From assembly GCA_019787685.1 (NCBI GenBank), contig JAHNUO010000038.1, forward strand, positions 124,001-188,000: a stretch of 64,000 nucleotides of DNA, in the 5' to 3' direction. The position numbers and the translations under genes were made by a program. This document shows positions 47,328-58,054 of the stretch, piece by piece. This DNA is from Chiua virens (Eukaryota > Basidiomycota > Agaricomycetes > Boletales > Boletaceae). How positions within the stretch are numbered: position 1 is the first letter of the stretch; the number at the start of each line of letters is the position of its first letter. The notes beneath the pieces were generated by a model, which worked only from the letters and a program-made list of their open reading frames with translations, searched no databases and had not been told where the DNA came from.

Positions 47328-48621
47328 TCATCCAGTCTTGTTCTTGCTCCTCTTGCCGACCTGGGCCTGGAAACCACTCTTGATGGCATTAACCGATCGT
47401 CGCGAGCCACATGACTCGCAGGCCATGAAGAATATACGGTTCTCCTTGGTGAGGAGCGTGTCTGGCGACTTGCACGTTTTGCAAGTGACATATTCGACTG
47501 TAGAATGCGGTCATGCCAGTGTGTCAGTCCACAATAACACGAAACCACGCCCCTCTGGTGCATAAAGACGAACCGATATACCGCCTCAACACGTTCTCGA
47601 CCTGTTTTGGCTGGAAGCGGCCCTTGATGACCAACCTGCCCGAACCGTCGACACTTCCGGTCGTGCCCATCTCAGCAAAGAGAATTGGATGACGTGATCT
47701 GGGGATCGATGCATACGCCTGCAAATATCTGCAACGTTTGCGAAAATGGAACGGCGGACACCCTCTCGGAGGATTTGGGGTGGGGCAATGGTGTACCGTT
47801 TTCCTGCGGAGGTGAGTAGGGAAGGGTTGGAGACGTGGAGTGAGGCGTAGAAACGCGTCAGAAGCTGTTGATAGCGATTATGAGGATGGTTTGACAATGA
47901 TGTTTAAACATCGGGATACTTGCCTCTGGATATGTGTAGTCGCGATCGCTCGTCAGCCAAGGCTCGCCACCAGAGTCAACGCTGGTGGGTACTTCTGGTC
48001 TCGCGAACGGATCTTCGCCGAGCTCGGTTTCATCGAAGTCATTGAGGTGCTCGCCATCATCGATTTCGACGTCGTCTGCACCGTCCACAGCATCTTTCGA
48101 TTTCGATTCCTCAAGTTCCTTTTCAAAATCCTCCATCGCCTTTTTCTTGGACGTTTTCTTCTTCTTCTTCATGTCAGAGAAATCAAGGTCTTCGGAGGCG
48201 ATCGCGCCAGAGGAGGCGCCTGCCGGCGTGGAGGTGCCAGAGACATCTTCGCCCTGATGTGCAATTAGCAGCGCACAGACGGTGTAGGGGTATGATATCA
48301 CATACGAGATCCATAGGAATGTCTTTCTTCTTCTTCTTCTTCTTCAGACCTTCGGGGAACATGGACTTGAACTCGTCGTCCTGCTTCTGGTCGTCCCCAT
48401 CTGCATCGCCGCCTTCGGCGGTCTGGTTGCGCTTCATCTGCTCATGGACGGTTGTTGGACCGAGGTCGACGGCATCGCCGTTGGTAGTCGTGCTCTCGAT
48501 CGTGGTCGGTGCTGGGGTAGTAGGGTCTGCCTCTGGCCCGAGCGGATCTTCGGTGAATGCTACCGTCTTTTTCTTTCGCTTTTTCAGCGAGGGGTCGAAT
48601 AGTGGCTCCTTCTGATGCCAT
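47328..48621 (-). CDS. Translation initiation factor eIF2 subunit beta (two one-base frame breaks)
   Basis: Beta subunit of eIF2, which carries initiator tRNA to the ribosome. From ATG 48621 the expected N-terminus '[18 protein letters not shown]' is one base out of frame; dropping one base of the TT at 48610-48611 gives MASE joined to it. Two poly-lysine blocks follow ('[12 protein letters not shown]' near 48330 and '[12 protein letters not shown]' near 48150), then acidic sequence, '[10 protein letters not shown]', '[10 protein letters not shown]', '[18 protein letters not shown]' and '[18 protein letters not shown]'. Between HVIQF and FAEM a base is missing at about 47680-47684. The C-terminal zinc site is '[11 protein letters not shown]' with '[10 protein letters not shown]' near 47400-47470. 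It ends 'KRSKNKTG' with TGA at 47328-47330. eIF2-beta is essential, so both breaks are probably errors. Confidence 0.92.
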
Positions 48622-48783
48622 GATGGATGTCGTGCGCGTCGTCGACGTCGATGATGAGGCTTAGATAGCGCGTCCGAGGGTAGATTGCCGAGAATTAAGT
48701 CGGCGCATGGATCTCGGCATGTTTGTACTCCGCCCGAGGTTGCCCGACCAAGGTCTGATTATTATTTCTTTTACCAAAGGGAC
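48622..48783. promoter_or_regulatory. Compact divergent promoter, eIF2-beta and F1-gamma
   Basis: Only 162 bp separate the start codons of two housekeeping genes on opposite strands, so they share a promoter region. No TATA box is clear, which suits constitutive expression. Confidence 0.55.
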
Positions 48784-49965
48784 ATGTTTGCCAGGCAGTC
48801 CGTCGCTCGTCTCGCCGCACAACAGGCCCACCGTCACGGTGCTGCTCCCAAAAATGCCCGTAACATGGCTACCCTCCGTGAAATCGAGCTGCGGCTCAAG
48901 TCGGTCAGAAACATTGAGAAAATCACCAAAGTAGGCCGCTTGCTTGCGTTCGCCAACTAAATTGAATGCGATGTCGTTCTAGTCCATGAAGATGATTGCC
49001 TCCACCAAACTTGCCAAGGCGCAGCGCGCCATGGTCACAGGCAAAGAGTACGGTATTGCCAACTCCGGTGCGTCCCGCTCACCCACGCGCGTTCGTGTCC
49101 GTCCGCTAACCCCGACCGTCGTACCTCAGAAATCTTTGACCATACCCCCTCAGAGACACCCGCCAAGCGTAAACTCTTCATTGTCGTTTCGTCCGACAAG
49201 GGTCTCTGCGGTGGTATCCACTCCTCGGTCTCGAAAGCCACCCGCCGTGTGCTCGCAGACTACAGAGAATCCCGTCGATGCCGACTCCCCGGTCATGGTT
49301 ATTGGTGACAAGTCCAAGGGTCAGCTCGCCCGTGCCGTTGGTAAAAATCTCGCCTTGACGTTCAACCAAATTGGACGTGACATTCCAACCTTTGCGGATG
49401 CTGCCGGTGTTGCGGACTTGATCGTCAAGAGCGGTGTCGAATACGATTCTATCACCATCGTGCACAACAAGTTCGTTTCGGCCATCTCATACGAGGCTGG
49501 TACTGTTGAGGTTGCCAACGAGAACATCTTCAAAGAGTCGCGTCCGTGTTCTATTTATATTTTGAAGTATGCTCATGTTTTTGACTGTACTCTGCAGCTG
49601 GTTTCCGTGCATATGAGATGGAAGATGACGTCACCAAGGACCTTGCAGAGTTCTCATTAGCCAACGCCATCTATGCTGCTCTTGTCGAGGCACACGCGTG
49701 TGAGCAGAGCGCTCGGTATGTTCAATCCCATCACAACTTGTCATACCTCTTATTTGCGCAAATAGCCGCAATGCCATGGACAATGCATCGAAGAATGCCA
49801 AGGATATGATCAACACTCTCACGATGCAGTACAACCGTGGCCGTCAAGCCGCCATCACGAACGAGTTGGTTGACATCATTACTGGTGCGTCACAGGCGTC
49901 CCGCCACCTTGTTCTCTAGCCCAACTGACGCGATCCATTCCGAAACAGGTGCAAGTGCGCTGTGA
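48784..49965 (+). CDS. ATP3: ATP synthase F1 subunit gamma (one-base frame break)
   Basis: Rotor stalk of mitochondrial F1-ATPase. The start at 48784 gives a presequence '[16 protein letters not shown]'. Then '[19 protein letters not shown]' begins the mature coiled coil, continued by '[17 protein letters not shown]'. The core has '[19 protein letters not shown]', '[18 protein letters not shown]' and '[17 protein letters not shown]'. The C-terminal helix shows '[19 protein letters not shown]', '[15 protein letters not shown]' and '[19 protein letters not shown]', and ends 'ASAL' with TGA at 49963-49965. At about 49261 one extra base (a T) separates 'KATRRVLAD' from '[11 protein letters not shown]'. 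The subunit is needed for respiration, so an error is likelier than decay. About six exons. Confidence 0.93.
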
Positions 49966-50274
49966 GATGGTTATTATTCTAGTCGGCGCGCGCATGATTG
50001 TTATTCGCGGCTGTCCACCTCCATAGATCAATATTATCGTTCCTTTCTGAAGGTCGTGCTTTTCGAGTGAACTTGAGTGTGATTTCGTTGCTTGTCAAGG
50101 GTGATCCAATCACTCAGTCTGATCTATGATCATCACACAATCGTACCTTGGAGATATTCCCGCTAAAGTTTCATGTCAGGAAAAAGTGCATATGGGGCAA
50201 TGCGTCATGTAAAGAGATGAGGATACATGTAGTTTTGTGTCGTCTCCCAAACACTACGGGAACAAAGCATCCAA
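49966..50274. other. Shared 3' flank, F1-gamma and eL27
   Basis: A 309 bp region between convergent stops. It is AT-rich, holds both 3' UTRs and shows no gene. Confidence 0.5.
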
Positions 50275-50904
50275 TCAGAACTGTGAATAACAACAATGTC
50301 AGATATTGAATCACGACGCTGCTAAGCAGGTACTTACACGGAGAGGTTGGAAGAACCACTTGTTCTTGCCGCTCTGGTACCGTTCCTCAAACAGTTTTTT
50401 AATGTTCTTGCGAGCGTCCTCTCGTTGCGTTACCTCCTTGAAGGTGTCCGATGCGACCGTTCCCTTTAGACTCTCCAACTCCAAGGCATAACGCGTCGGG
50501 AAGAGATGCGAGTAGTTGACAACCTTTTCAATATGGGCACATAGGCATTGGTCACCGCACGAGAAACGTCAAGCTGACCTTGATAAAGGGTTTTACTCTA
50601 CTTCTCCGTTGTACCTTCTTGGTGCCCATGCGACGGGTGACTTTTCGCGGGTACCGCTCAATACCAGCGACGATCGCGTGGGGGTAGGGACGTTCCTTGG
50701 TCCCTTCATCGAGTTGTTTGATGACGACGACTTTCTTGCCTGCCTGACGGCCCTGCAAGACGATGGCGACCTAGAGAGATTCAGTTTGTTTCTAAGCGCG
50801 AAACGCAACAGAAAACGCCTGACTTTTCCTGGTTTGTAGACTAGGATACGGGGGTGAGCCACACGTTGTGATCGAGGTCAGATGAGGACGTACTCTTGGG
50901 CATA
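50275..50904 (-). CDS. RPL27: 60S ribosomal protein eL27
   Basis: Component of the large cytosolic ribosomal subunit. Exon 1 is just 'MPK' plus one base (50904 to 50895); it joins by a short intron to 'IYKPGK', and a second intron leads to '[19 protein letters not shown]'. Then come '[19 protein letters not shown]', '[17 protein letters not shown]', '[16 protein letters not shown]', '[19 protein letters not shown]' and '[12 protein letters not shown]'. A last intron (about 50281-50339) is followed by one Phe codon and TGA at 50275-50277, giving the conserved PLRF ending; without splicing the frame would read past it. Length about 136 residues is normal. Intron-rich small exons are typical for basidiomycete ribosomal genes. 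Confidence 0.93.
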
Positions 50905-52558
50905 CTTGACGTCGGCGCGGGCGGTGACTCTACCTTGGGTGGGCTCGATGATTGGGTTCGGCGAACTCTGCAAGCCACTCGGCAATTTCCGTTTGTATTG
51001 TACAGTTTCTCTAGGCTTATGTCATCAAACTCGATAGTGTCGCGTCTGATTCGATCAACGTTTGAACGTTGACAGAAACATCCACGAAACGGCGGGTTCT
51101 GTAGACTCCAGTTCTCTGCCGCGATTACTGTTCTATGTTGCATCGTTCGATTCAACAGCGCCCGGTAAAGGCGTACAAAAGGACCCGTTTCACTTACAAA
51201 ACGGGTTAAAATATGTCATGATAATTGGAAAAGCTTCCATGCTGTATCCCTACCTGGTGTAGTTCATCACCACCTCAAGGTCGACCAAATTGATGTACTA
51301 CTAGGTGCCGAAGACAATGGAAGATCCAGAATTCAGGATCACATACACTATATCGGTCGTCTACACATTGTAGCCGGCATCTGTCAAGGGTCCCAAGTCT
51401 CAACTGAGTATCGGGCATCCGCTGGGTGGCCCGAAAATATATCAGCGTCGCGGCTGTGTCGAAACTGTCAGATGTCAAAGTGACAGCGTTCTGAGCCGGG
51501 TATCTCGCAAGATAGTCACATTAACAAACGATCCGGTGACGTCGCTTTATCTATGTACGCCGCCCATGCCTCGTAAGTATGTTGGTACTTTTTCCCATCT
51601 CTCTGGATCATCGGGTTGAAATTGCCGTGATGCGGGATGGTTTCAGGTAGCTGCCATCACCATCGGCCGGAAGAAGCGGTTTCGTATATATCTCCGTGTA
51701 AGTTCCACACTTAACTACGCTTCAACCGGAGTATCGCCGCTCCCTGAATTCCGCCTCTCGTATACAAGTGCGTCTACAAAATAATGATTCCATGTTCTGT
51801 GTGTGCCGTAAGTTTACATTCTCGGGCGAGTCCATCGCGTTACGACTCCACAAACGCCACCGTCATGTTGGGACGAGTTAACGCTGTCAAGATGTTGAGC
51901 TGACAAGTATTAGCCGAGGTATATATAATGGTATCTATAACGATTCAAAGTCAATTTGCGTCGATGGTGCGGATTCTTGGCAAGACTCATGTGCGGTCAA
52001 CATTTGCCACTTGGTCGCTGCCAATCAGCCAAGCCGTAACGTATGCTACTGGTGAATAAGTCCTTTGGGTAGAAATCAACCGATACCAAACGGAGACCAA
52101 CCTGCGTCGTCGCATTTACATTTATCCACTTCCGACAACAGCCGATTATGTACCTGCATAACGTTATCCACATGTCAAGAAGCTATTTTGCCCTTGCAAC
52201 ACGTTGATGCCATTCACAGGCAATGTCGTATTCAGCTACCCTACTTCAAGATGCTAATGAAATTTTTATTTCCGAACTCAAAATGCTGGACACTCTTGTG
52301 AACATAGACCGCCATCACAACCGAAAACAATTGAAAATGTGAAAGTCCGTTGAGCAGACATGTCAACAGGAATAAGTGGTTGGGTGATGCAAGTGAAGCT
52401 GGGGTATGAATTAAAGACGGATAACAAAAGGGTGTAAGCGAGGGACAAAGAGTGGACGGCTCGACCGAGTAGTAGCCAGTATTCTAGAAGCCAGTATTTT
52501 AGGCATTGATGTTGACTTCGAACCAAAATAAGTAACATATAACGATAGAATAAAATGA
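50905..52558. other. Intergenic tract of about 1.65 kb
   Basis: Upstream of eL27 this should include its promoter. A minus-strand ORF at 50841-51155 overlaps the eL27 start and looks like chance. The rest, up to the end of hydrophobin 1, shows only short scattered ORFs. No repeat or RNA gene recognised. Confidence 0.45.
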
Positions 52559-53087
52559 TTACTCACTTGGACTGCAGCCAACTGTTGATAAGACCCGTGT
52601 AATCATTGTTTTGGCAACAGACTGGCTGGCTTTGACTGAGAGACGTCAATGTCAACCGGATTACATGCTTTCAACGACATACCATTCTGCCCCACTTCCA
52701 GTACCAATGACAGAGATAGGGTCGCAGCTCAAACCACAGTTGGTACCGACCGGAACGTTGAGGAGGCCGAGTTGGCCCAGTAACGTGTCCACCGGGCTGC
52801 CTCCGTGGCTAGTAGTCTGTTGGAAGGAATTGCAGCACATCACGTCGCCAGTGTTGCATTGACCACCGGGAGGAGGAGGGGTACCGGAAGGCTTATGACG
52901 CTTCTCTGGAAAGGGATGAGAGATAAGCAACTAAATTACAAAAAAAGAATTAAAACCAACGCTGGACGGGAGTTGCACGCTTAGCGGGAGCCATTGGGGG
53001 CAGACCACGAGCCATGCGCTGAGCGTTGGTCTCAGCAGAGACGACAGTGACGGCAGCGGCAAGAGCAAGGACGACGGAGAACTTCAT
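52559..53087 (-). CDS. Class I hydrophobin 1 (one-base frame break before last Cys)
   Basis: Small secreted amphipathic protein that coats hyphae and fruit bodies. The start at 53087 gives a signal peptide 'MKFSVVLALAAAVTVVSA'. The mature part has 'GGQCNTGDVMCCNSF' (Cys 1-3), 'VPVGTNCGLSCDPISVIG' (Cys 4-5), and after an intron (donor near 52667) 'PVCCQNNDYTGLINS' with a Cys just before (Cys 6-8 by count, including the CC pair). The final Cys falls in 'GCSPSE' only if one A of the AA at 52580-52581 is removed, with TAA then at 52559-52561. As written the frame ends with TGA at 52563-52565 and lacks the eighth Cys. The eight-Cys spacing and Pro-rich leader fit class I. Confidence 0.88.
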
Positions 53088-54654
53088 TGTCAGTGCGAAC
53101 TGCAGGGAACGGTCTCTGAGAGAGGAGGGGAGAAATGAAGGGAAATGATGAATAGTGGCTACAAGGGGGCAGCTTTATAGAAGGCTATGAAGGGTCGATT
53201 TCGGCAAACTGCATGCCCTAAAAGGGTAGTTATGGTTCCATCTCATCTCCGATGCATCAATATACACCTGAATAAATCTCGAATTGTTTCCTTCCCGAAG
53301 GTGTGACGTCCGTTCAATTCCCTTCCAGAGCTTTTCCGCTCCTACCGCCAGATCTAAGCACTCGGACAGGTTTATGGTTGAACATGTTGTCAACACGCAC
53401 TAGCAGAGTTATGTCACAATAATAGATTTTCGCTTCGACAGCCCTGCCGCCACCCGCCCAACCTCTCGTTAAGTAACCAATATCATTGTGGTCGCTTCAG
53501 TTACGACCCCAACTCGAAGTTGGACTCGCCGCATCTCAAGTCTACGGCGACTTTGCGTGCAGTTGAGAAAGTATTTTGCACCGTTCCTGACACGATGACA
53601 TGGTGCCGTTGACAGGGCCTAGGCCCAACTGGCATGTCTTGGTGCCGGTCCACCGCGGAACGAGACGTGTTTCTGACATGCCTCGATGCGAGCCACCAGT
53701 ACCCCCGTGACCTAATGACAAACAATGACACTTTGTCACTCCCCATGCACACGGCGGCCCCGCCGATATGTATGTTTCATTTTCTTTGTCTCGATCATAC
53801 CACCTGATCGTGTTTCAGTGCTTCCTGTACTGATGCAGACGAACCCGTTGGCTGTTGCTGACTCAGATCCAGATATGCCGTCGCCGTGTCCGTATCAACG
53901 CTGAGATACACCGCCCAGTTCTCCTTCTCTGATGAGCCGCCCGTCTTCTTGTTCCCATGATGGGCGGTGTTTCCTCCGGTGACAACCGATACGATAAGCC
54001 CATCTTATGCTTGCTGTCGTGGATCGTGCCTATTTTCGACATGTCGTACGCCTCTGGCTGAACCACTCTTATCATCGTACGAATTTTGGGGTGCATTCCA
54101 CATTTAATGATAACCCCAGCTGCAGCATGATGCACTCTAAAGGAAGTGACGAAATTAGATGAGAACTCGTTTCGTAGACCGTATCGTGATGCACAACACA
54201 TCTCAGCATCTCTTGCTAAAAACATCCATGGTTCGGAAGTACGACATCAAGTACGAAAATTCCTGCATATCGGTGCCTCATGCGGGCTCACGGATTGCTC
54301 ACGCAGAAAATAATGCGGAACATGCGGTCACCAGGTCGTCCACAGGGTCGCAACGTCACAGTATCTCCTCTGGTACAAGTTCGAATGTCCAACTCCACCA
54401 ACGCATGATTCATTCAATATGCCTGCATGGTCATCACTTTCAACTGCAACCGCGAATGTCGCTTATCGGTACACTGGCGCAGATGATGAAGAAAAAAAAG
54501 GTTGAGGGGGTTTAAGTATCTCATCCTCAGAACCTTCGAGGAAGAATGCTCACTCTACCCGGGGATGTATGTGTCACAGGCGGTAATTCCAATGCTAACT
54601 TCAACAAATATGCATTAAAGTAATTAGAACGTTTCTTACGGCACAATCCTCTCC
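53088..54654. other. Intergenic tract of about 1.57 kb
   Basis: The first 150 bp are hydrophobin 1 promoter. The remainder up to RPB9 holds short ORFs on both strands (for example 54159-54515 plus) without any family resemblance. It may include long 5' regulatory sequence. Confidence 0.45.
53173..53179 (-). promoter_or_regulatory. TATA box of hydrophobin 1
   Basis: TATAAAG on the minus strand lies about 86-92 bases upstream of the hydrophobin 1 start codon, the normal place for a fungal TATA box. Hydrophobin genes are commonly strongly expressed. Confidence 0.6.
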
Positions 54655-55252
54655 CTAAGTCGTGTCTGGCCGACTCTCCGGTGGAAGGGACGGGTCCGTG
54701 AAGCTATGGTTGCACTTTACACAGACGAAAAACAGAACCATTCGTGTCTCCTTCCGCTTTGACTGATCTTGGTAAAACACCGCACTGGAATGAGCGTGAG
54801 TAACACAGGCGACTCCAAGAAGAATGAGATCATGTACGCACTCTTCATGACCGCAACGCGGACATGAAATATTGGAATGAGCCTTCAATGGGAGTAGTGT
54901 CACCAAAGGGTGGAAGTATATTAATGGAGCGTAGCTTACCAGAGTTGGATCCAACCCCAAATCGGTCGTTACTCCCACTTGCTCCCTGTGGTGTAAATGA
55001 AGTTCAGCCAGGCGCAGTAAAACGCATCGCGCAGCCACCGGGATCATGGTGGACGCTGGTGCTTGCATCACGGAGGAGGACCAAGATCGAGACTTACTTG
55101 GTGACCTTGAGTAAATCATTCCTGTATACACATTTATTGTCACTGATTTCAGAGTGCTCGCATATCCGGCATGCATAGACCATGATGCGGCGCTGTGTAT
55201 CAGCTTTTGGGTAGAGGAGGTTGTTGCATTCCGAACAGAAGTGAAGGGAGGC
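54655..55252 (-). CDS. RPB9: RNA polymerase II subunit RPB9
   Basis: Small zinc-ribbon subunit of RNA polymerase II involved in start-site choice and fidelity. The first zinc ribbon is 'FCSECNNLLYPKAD' with 'YACRICEH' (near 55180-55240). The second, TFIIS-like ribbon is 'SCPRCGHE', joined across an intron to 'DAVFYQDQSKRKETRM', then 'LFFVCVKCNHSFTDP'. It ends 'ESRPDTT' at 54655. Exon joins are good. The initiator Met is not found in frame next to 'ASLHFCSEC'; the exon opens after a TAG acceptor at 55253-55255, so a tiny first exon carrying only the Met may lie upstream. Length about 115 residues fits RPB9. Confidence 0.92.
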
Positions 55253-55444
55253 CTAAATTACAGAGAGACAAGTGGTTTGAAGAAAGTTAGCCATCTTGTC
55301 TACACTGGCCAGTGTTTCATGAGCTGACCATAATCGATCAATGACAAGATGTTTTTCAGACTCCGACTCGAGACACAACTTCTTCATACAAGTCAAAGTC
55401 TTAAGCTTACACCACCACGCCAGATATTCAATCGCATCAACGGA

Positions 55445-57398
55445 ATGGCAAAGTTTCGGCCGTTTCGATGGACGTACGTTGGTCTTTGGCTGATCCGCAC
55501 CTGGTTTGCTCTCTATAGCACTGGCTACATACATCCTGACGAACACATGCAGAATGGAGAAATGGCGGCCGGTACCCTTCGTTCTTCGTTCAGACAGGCA
55601 TTCTTATTGACATGAGCGAGGAAGGAAATGTCCTCGGATTTCATACCTTGACCACTTGGGAATGGCGCCCAGATTTTCCGGTCAGATCGGTTCTTCCACC
55701 CTTCGCGACTACGGGGTTACCCTTACTCATCTTGAGATCAATTTTCGGACGTGAGGAAATCTCTTGACGCTTTGAGCAGGCCTGACAGTTAAATGAAGCC
55801 GAACGGCTGGTATACCCCTCACTTGTCTTTCGTGTCCAGCGTTTGGCATTCCTATGCTTGTCCGGTATACTTGGTAATCATTCATTCTATCTCTCTTGGG
55901 ATAGTCACTCAGGTCGTGTAGATTACAGTATCTTGAATCTCGTCTCATCACCCGCTCCTCGTCGCTTGTGCCTACTCTTGCTTGCGTCGTCCTATGTGAC
56001 ATGTACGTTTCAAGTTCGGCCATTCTCAAACTCGCTCGAATCGGCATTAGTCGCGCTCTGCCTTGTAATCTTTAAGCGGATAGTAGAGTATTGGACGCGT
56101 CTTCAGGTAGGCGGAAAGCCCACAGAAGAGAGGGGTTTCTGTCCTACCCATAGTCTCGGTCGCGAACTTCACCTCCTTGCACTCCTCGCCGTCATTGGTA
56201 CCTTTCACCCGTCCGACTTTCATTGCATTTGCCCTCCCGATTGCATACCAATTATTCTGGTTCTTGTTCCAGACAACTGGATCTCCTGTTCGTACGTTGC
56301 TACCGCCCCTTCTCACAGCTATGCTTGCAAGCTCCGTATTCATCGCTGCCTGATACATATTATTTTCGTGGCGACTTTTCCGAGCTAGTCGTTACCCCTT
56401 ACAATTTTGTCAAGTATAATCTATCGACAGAGAACCTCGCCGACCATGGCTTACATCCGAAGTGGTTGCATATCGGTGTCAACCTACCGATGTTGCTCGG
56501 ACCGCTGCTCGGATGGTTTGCATGGCGCAGTATACTCCAGTTTGTGAAGTCCTCCAGACTTCCGCACCCAAAAAGTGCATTTTGAGACGGATATCCTTCG
56601 ACAAAGTAATGTTGTTTCCGTATCTTTCAGCAGTCAGGACGGTTAACAGTTGCGAAGCCTTGATCCAGATGATCATATCGTCACTGTCGATTTTATCCCT
56701 TCAACCTCACCAGGAACCTAGGTTTCTGACTGCCATTGGTTCTCCCGATCATTGTTCTGGCAGCCACGGCAAAATTGCCTCGACCAGGCGCAATGTTCTG
56801 GGTGAGTCGTTTTCCCATACACGTTGTGAAGTTACTCTTAATGGTATACCAGGTGACCTGGACTACGTTTAACGTAGCGTCCGTTCTCGTATTCGGCGTT
56901 TCACACCAAGGAGGGGTCGTTCCATCCCTTCTTTCTCTCCATTCCAAGCTTGGCGCTGCAGCCGCTGGATTCAACTACCCGTATCATCTATTGGAAGACT
57001 TATATGCCTCCCCGACATTTACTTGGAGTGCCTCAGCGGGGTGGGCATGTTCTCTTTCCGAGTGTCGGTATATTTATTCTTCATTAGACGTCATCTCTGG
57101 AAAGATATCCCTGATCGATCTTTCGGGTGCCCCAAAAAATGACCTCGTGGCCGCATTCGCTTCGCCATCTTTCACGTCGACATACCTCGTGGCCCCCATG
57201 TCGATGTACTCGTTTTTACCTCGGGGCGTCTCGTCATGCATGTCGCTCGAGGAGCGGATCTTCCCACATCTCGATTTAGACCACATCCCTGAAAGCATGG
57301 AAGTCGGGGGAGTCGAGGCGCTGAGCCTCGGCATCTACGCCGTCCAGCGAAGTTGTGTTCTCGAAGAGTTGACAACAAGAACCTCCACTGTAACGTAG
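55445..57398 (+). CDS. GPI mannosyltransferase 4 (Smp3/PIG-Z-like; two one-base frame breaks)
   Basis: ER membrane GT22 enzyme that adds the fourth mannose to the GPI core. The start at 55445; 'TGYIHPDEHMQNGEM' near 55525 carries the HPDE catalytic motif. After an intron comes 'FHTLTTWEWRPDFPVRSV', then 'EAERLVYPSLVFRVQRLA', 'TFQVRPFSNSLESALVAL', 'RPTFIAFALPIAYQLFWF', 'VTPYNFVKYNLSTENLADHG', 'LQPHQEPRFL' near 56705, and 'VLVFGVSHQGGVVPSLLS'. It ends 'RTSTVT' with TAG at 57396-57398. Extra bases at TTT 56203-56205 and CC 56349-56350 break the frame around 'GTFTRPTF' and 'FIAADTYY'. The pathway is shared with GWT1 at 10.8 kb. PIG-B and ALG9 are related, but the HPDEH...NGE pattern and the RPFSNSLE segment favour Smp3. 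Confidence 0.83.
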
Positions 57399-58054
57399 TC
57401 TGTTTATTCTCTACTAATTTCCTGCGTTCATAATCGACAAAGGGTTGTCACCTGAACCCCTTCACGCTCCCTGGGTTTACGGCTGGATGATGTAATTTTT
57501 TGCTGGACCCGAACAACAGTTTGTCAATAGCACCGATCACTTGGCGTTTCAATGTGTTCCGGCGCGCGTTTCCTTGGTACGAATTAAAAACATGGTCTGA
57601 CCTCGACTCGGACCATGACATCGATCAGGCCTTCGTTGCGTTTTCGTATACTGCCCTTTGCTCGATGGTAGGACGCTTCAGACCTACTGTCGGTTATTTC
57701 ATGTCCGAGGGCGGGGGCAAGGCGGTATGACTCCATAATATTCAAGTTGCGCATCATCTGAGCTTCGAGCTAGCCAATGTAGGTCACATCTTATATTTCT
57801 ATCAACTATTTCGGTGGTGTATTTTAAAAATTCACCGCTCAGAGTCCTAGATGGACCCATGTGCGATGTGTTTAACGGCATAGGATGTAAGGTGCATAGT
57901 CGAACCATTATATCGCACGTTCAGCCCCGCCGCTTCCCGGACCGAGAGATAAAAAGGTGGGGCGGGCGTAGTGCTGGTTCGGTAGGAACACCCTATTCCT
58001 TTGATCGTCTGCGAACGGCCGTTCCTCTCTCCCCGAACTCAACGAAAAGTCTAA
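57399..58054. other. Intergenic tract upstream of hydrophobin 2
   Basis: About 656 bp; no gene. A GATAAAAAG element at 57948-57956, about 100 bases before the hydrophobin 2 ATG, may be its TATA box. The 57500-57730 ORF has no family match. Confidence 0.45.

Noticed and set aside
48320..48347. TTC trinucleotide repeat
   Set aside because: It encodes the functional poly-lysine block of eIF2-beta rather than a free microsatellite.
50841..51155. 104-codon minus-strand ORF upstream of eL27
   Set aside because: It runs through the eL27 first intron in a different frame; the real start is the short MPK exon at 50904.
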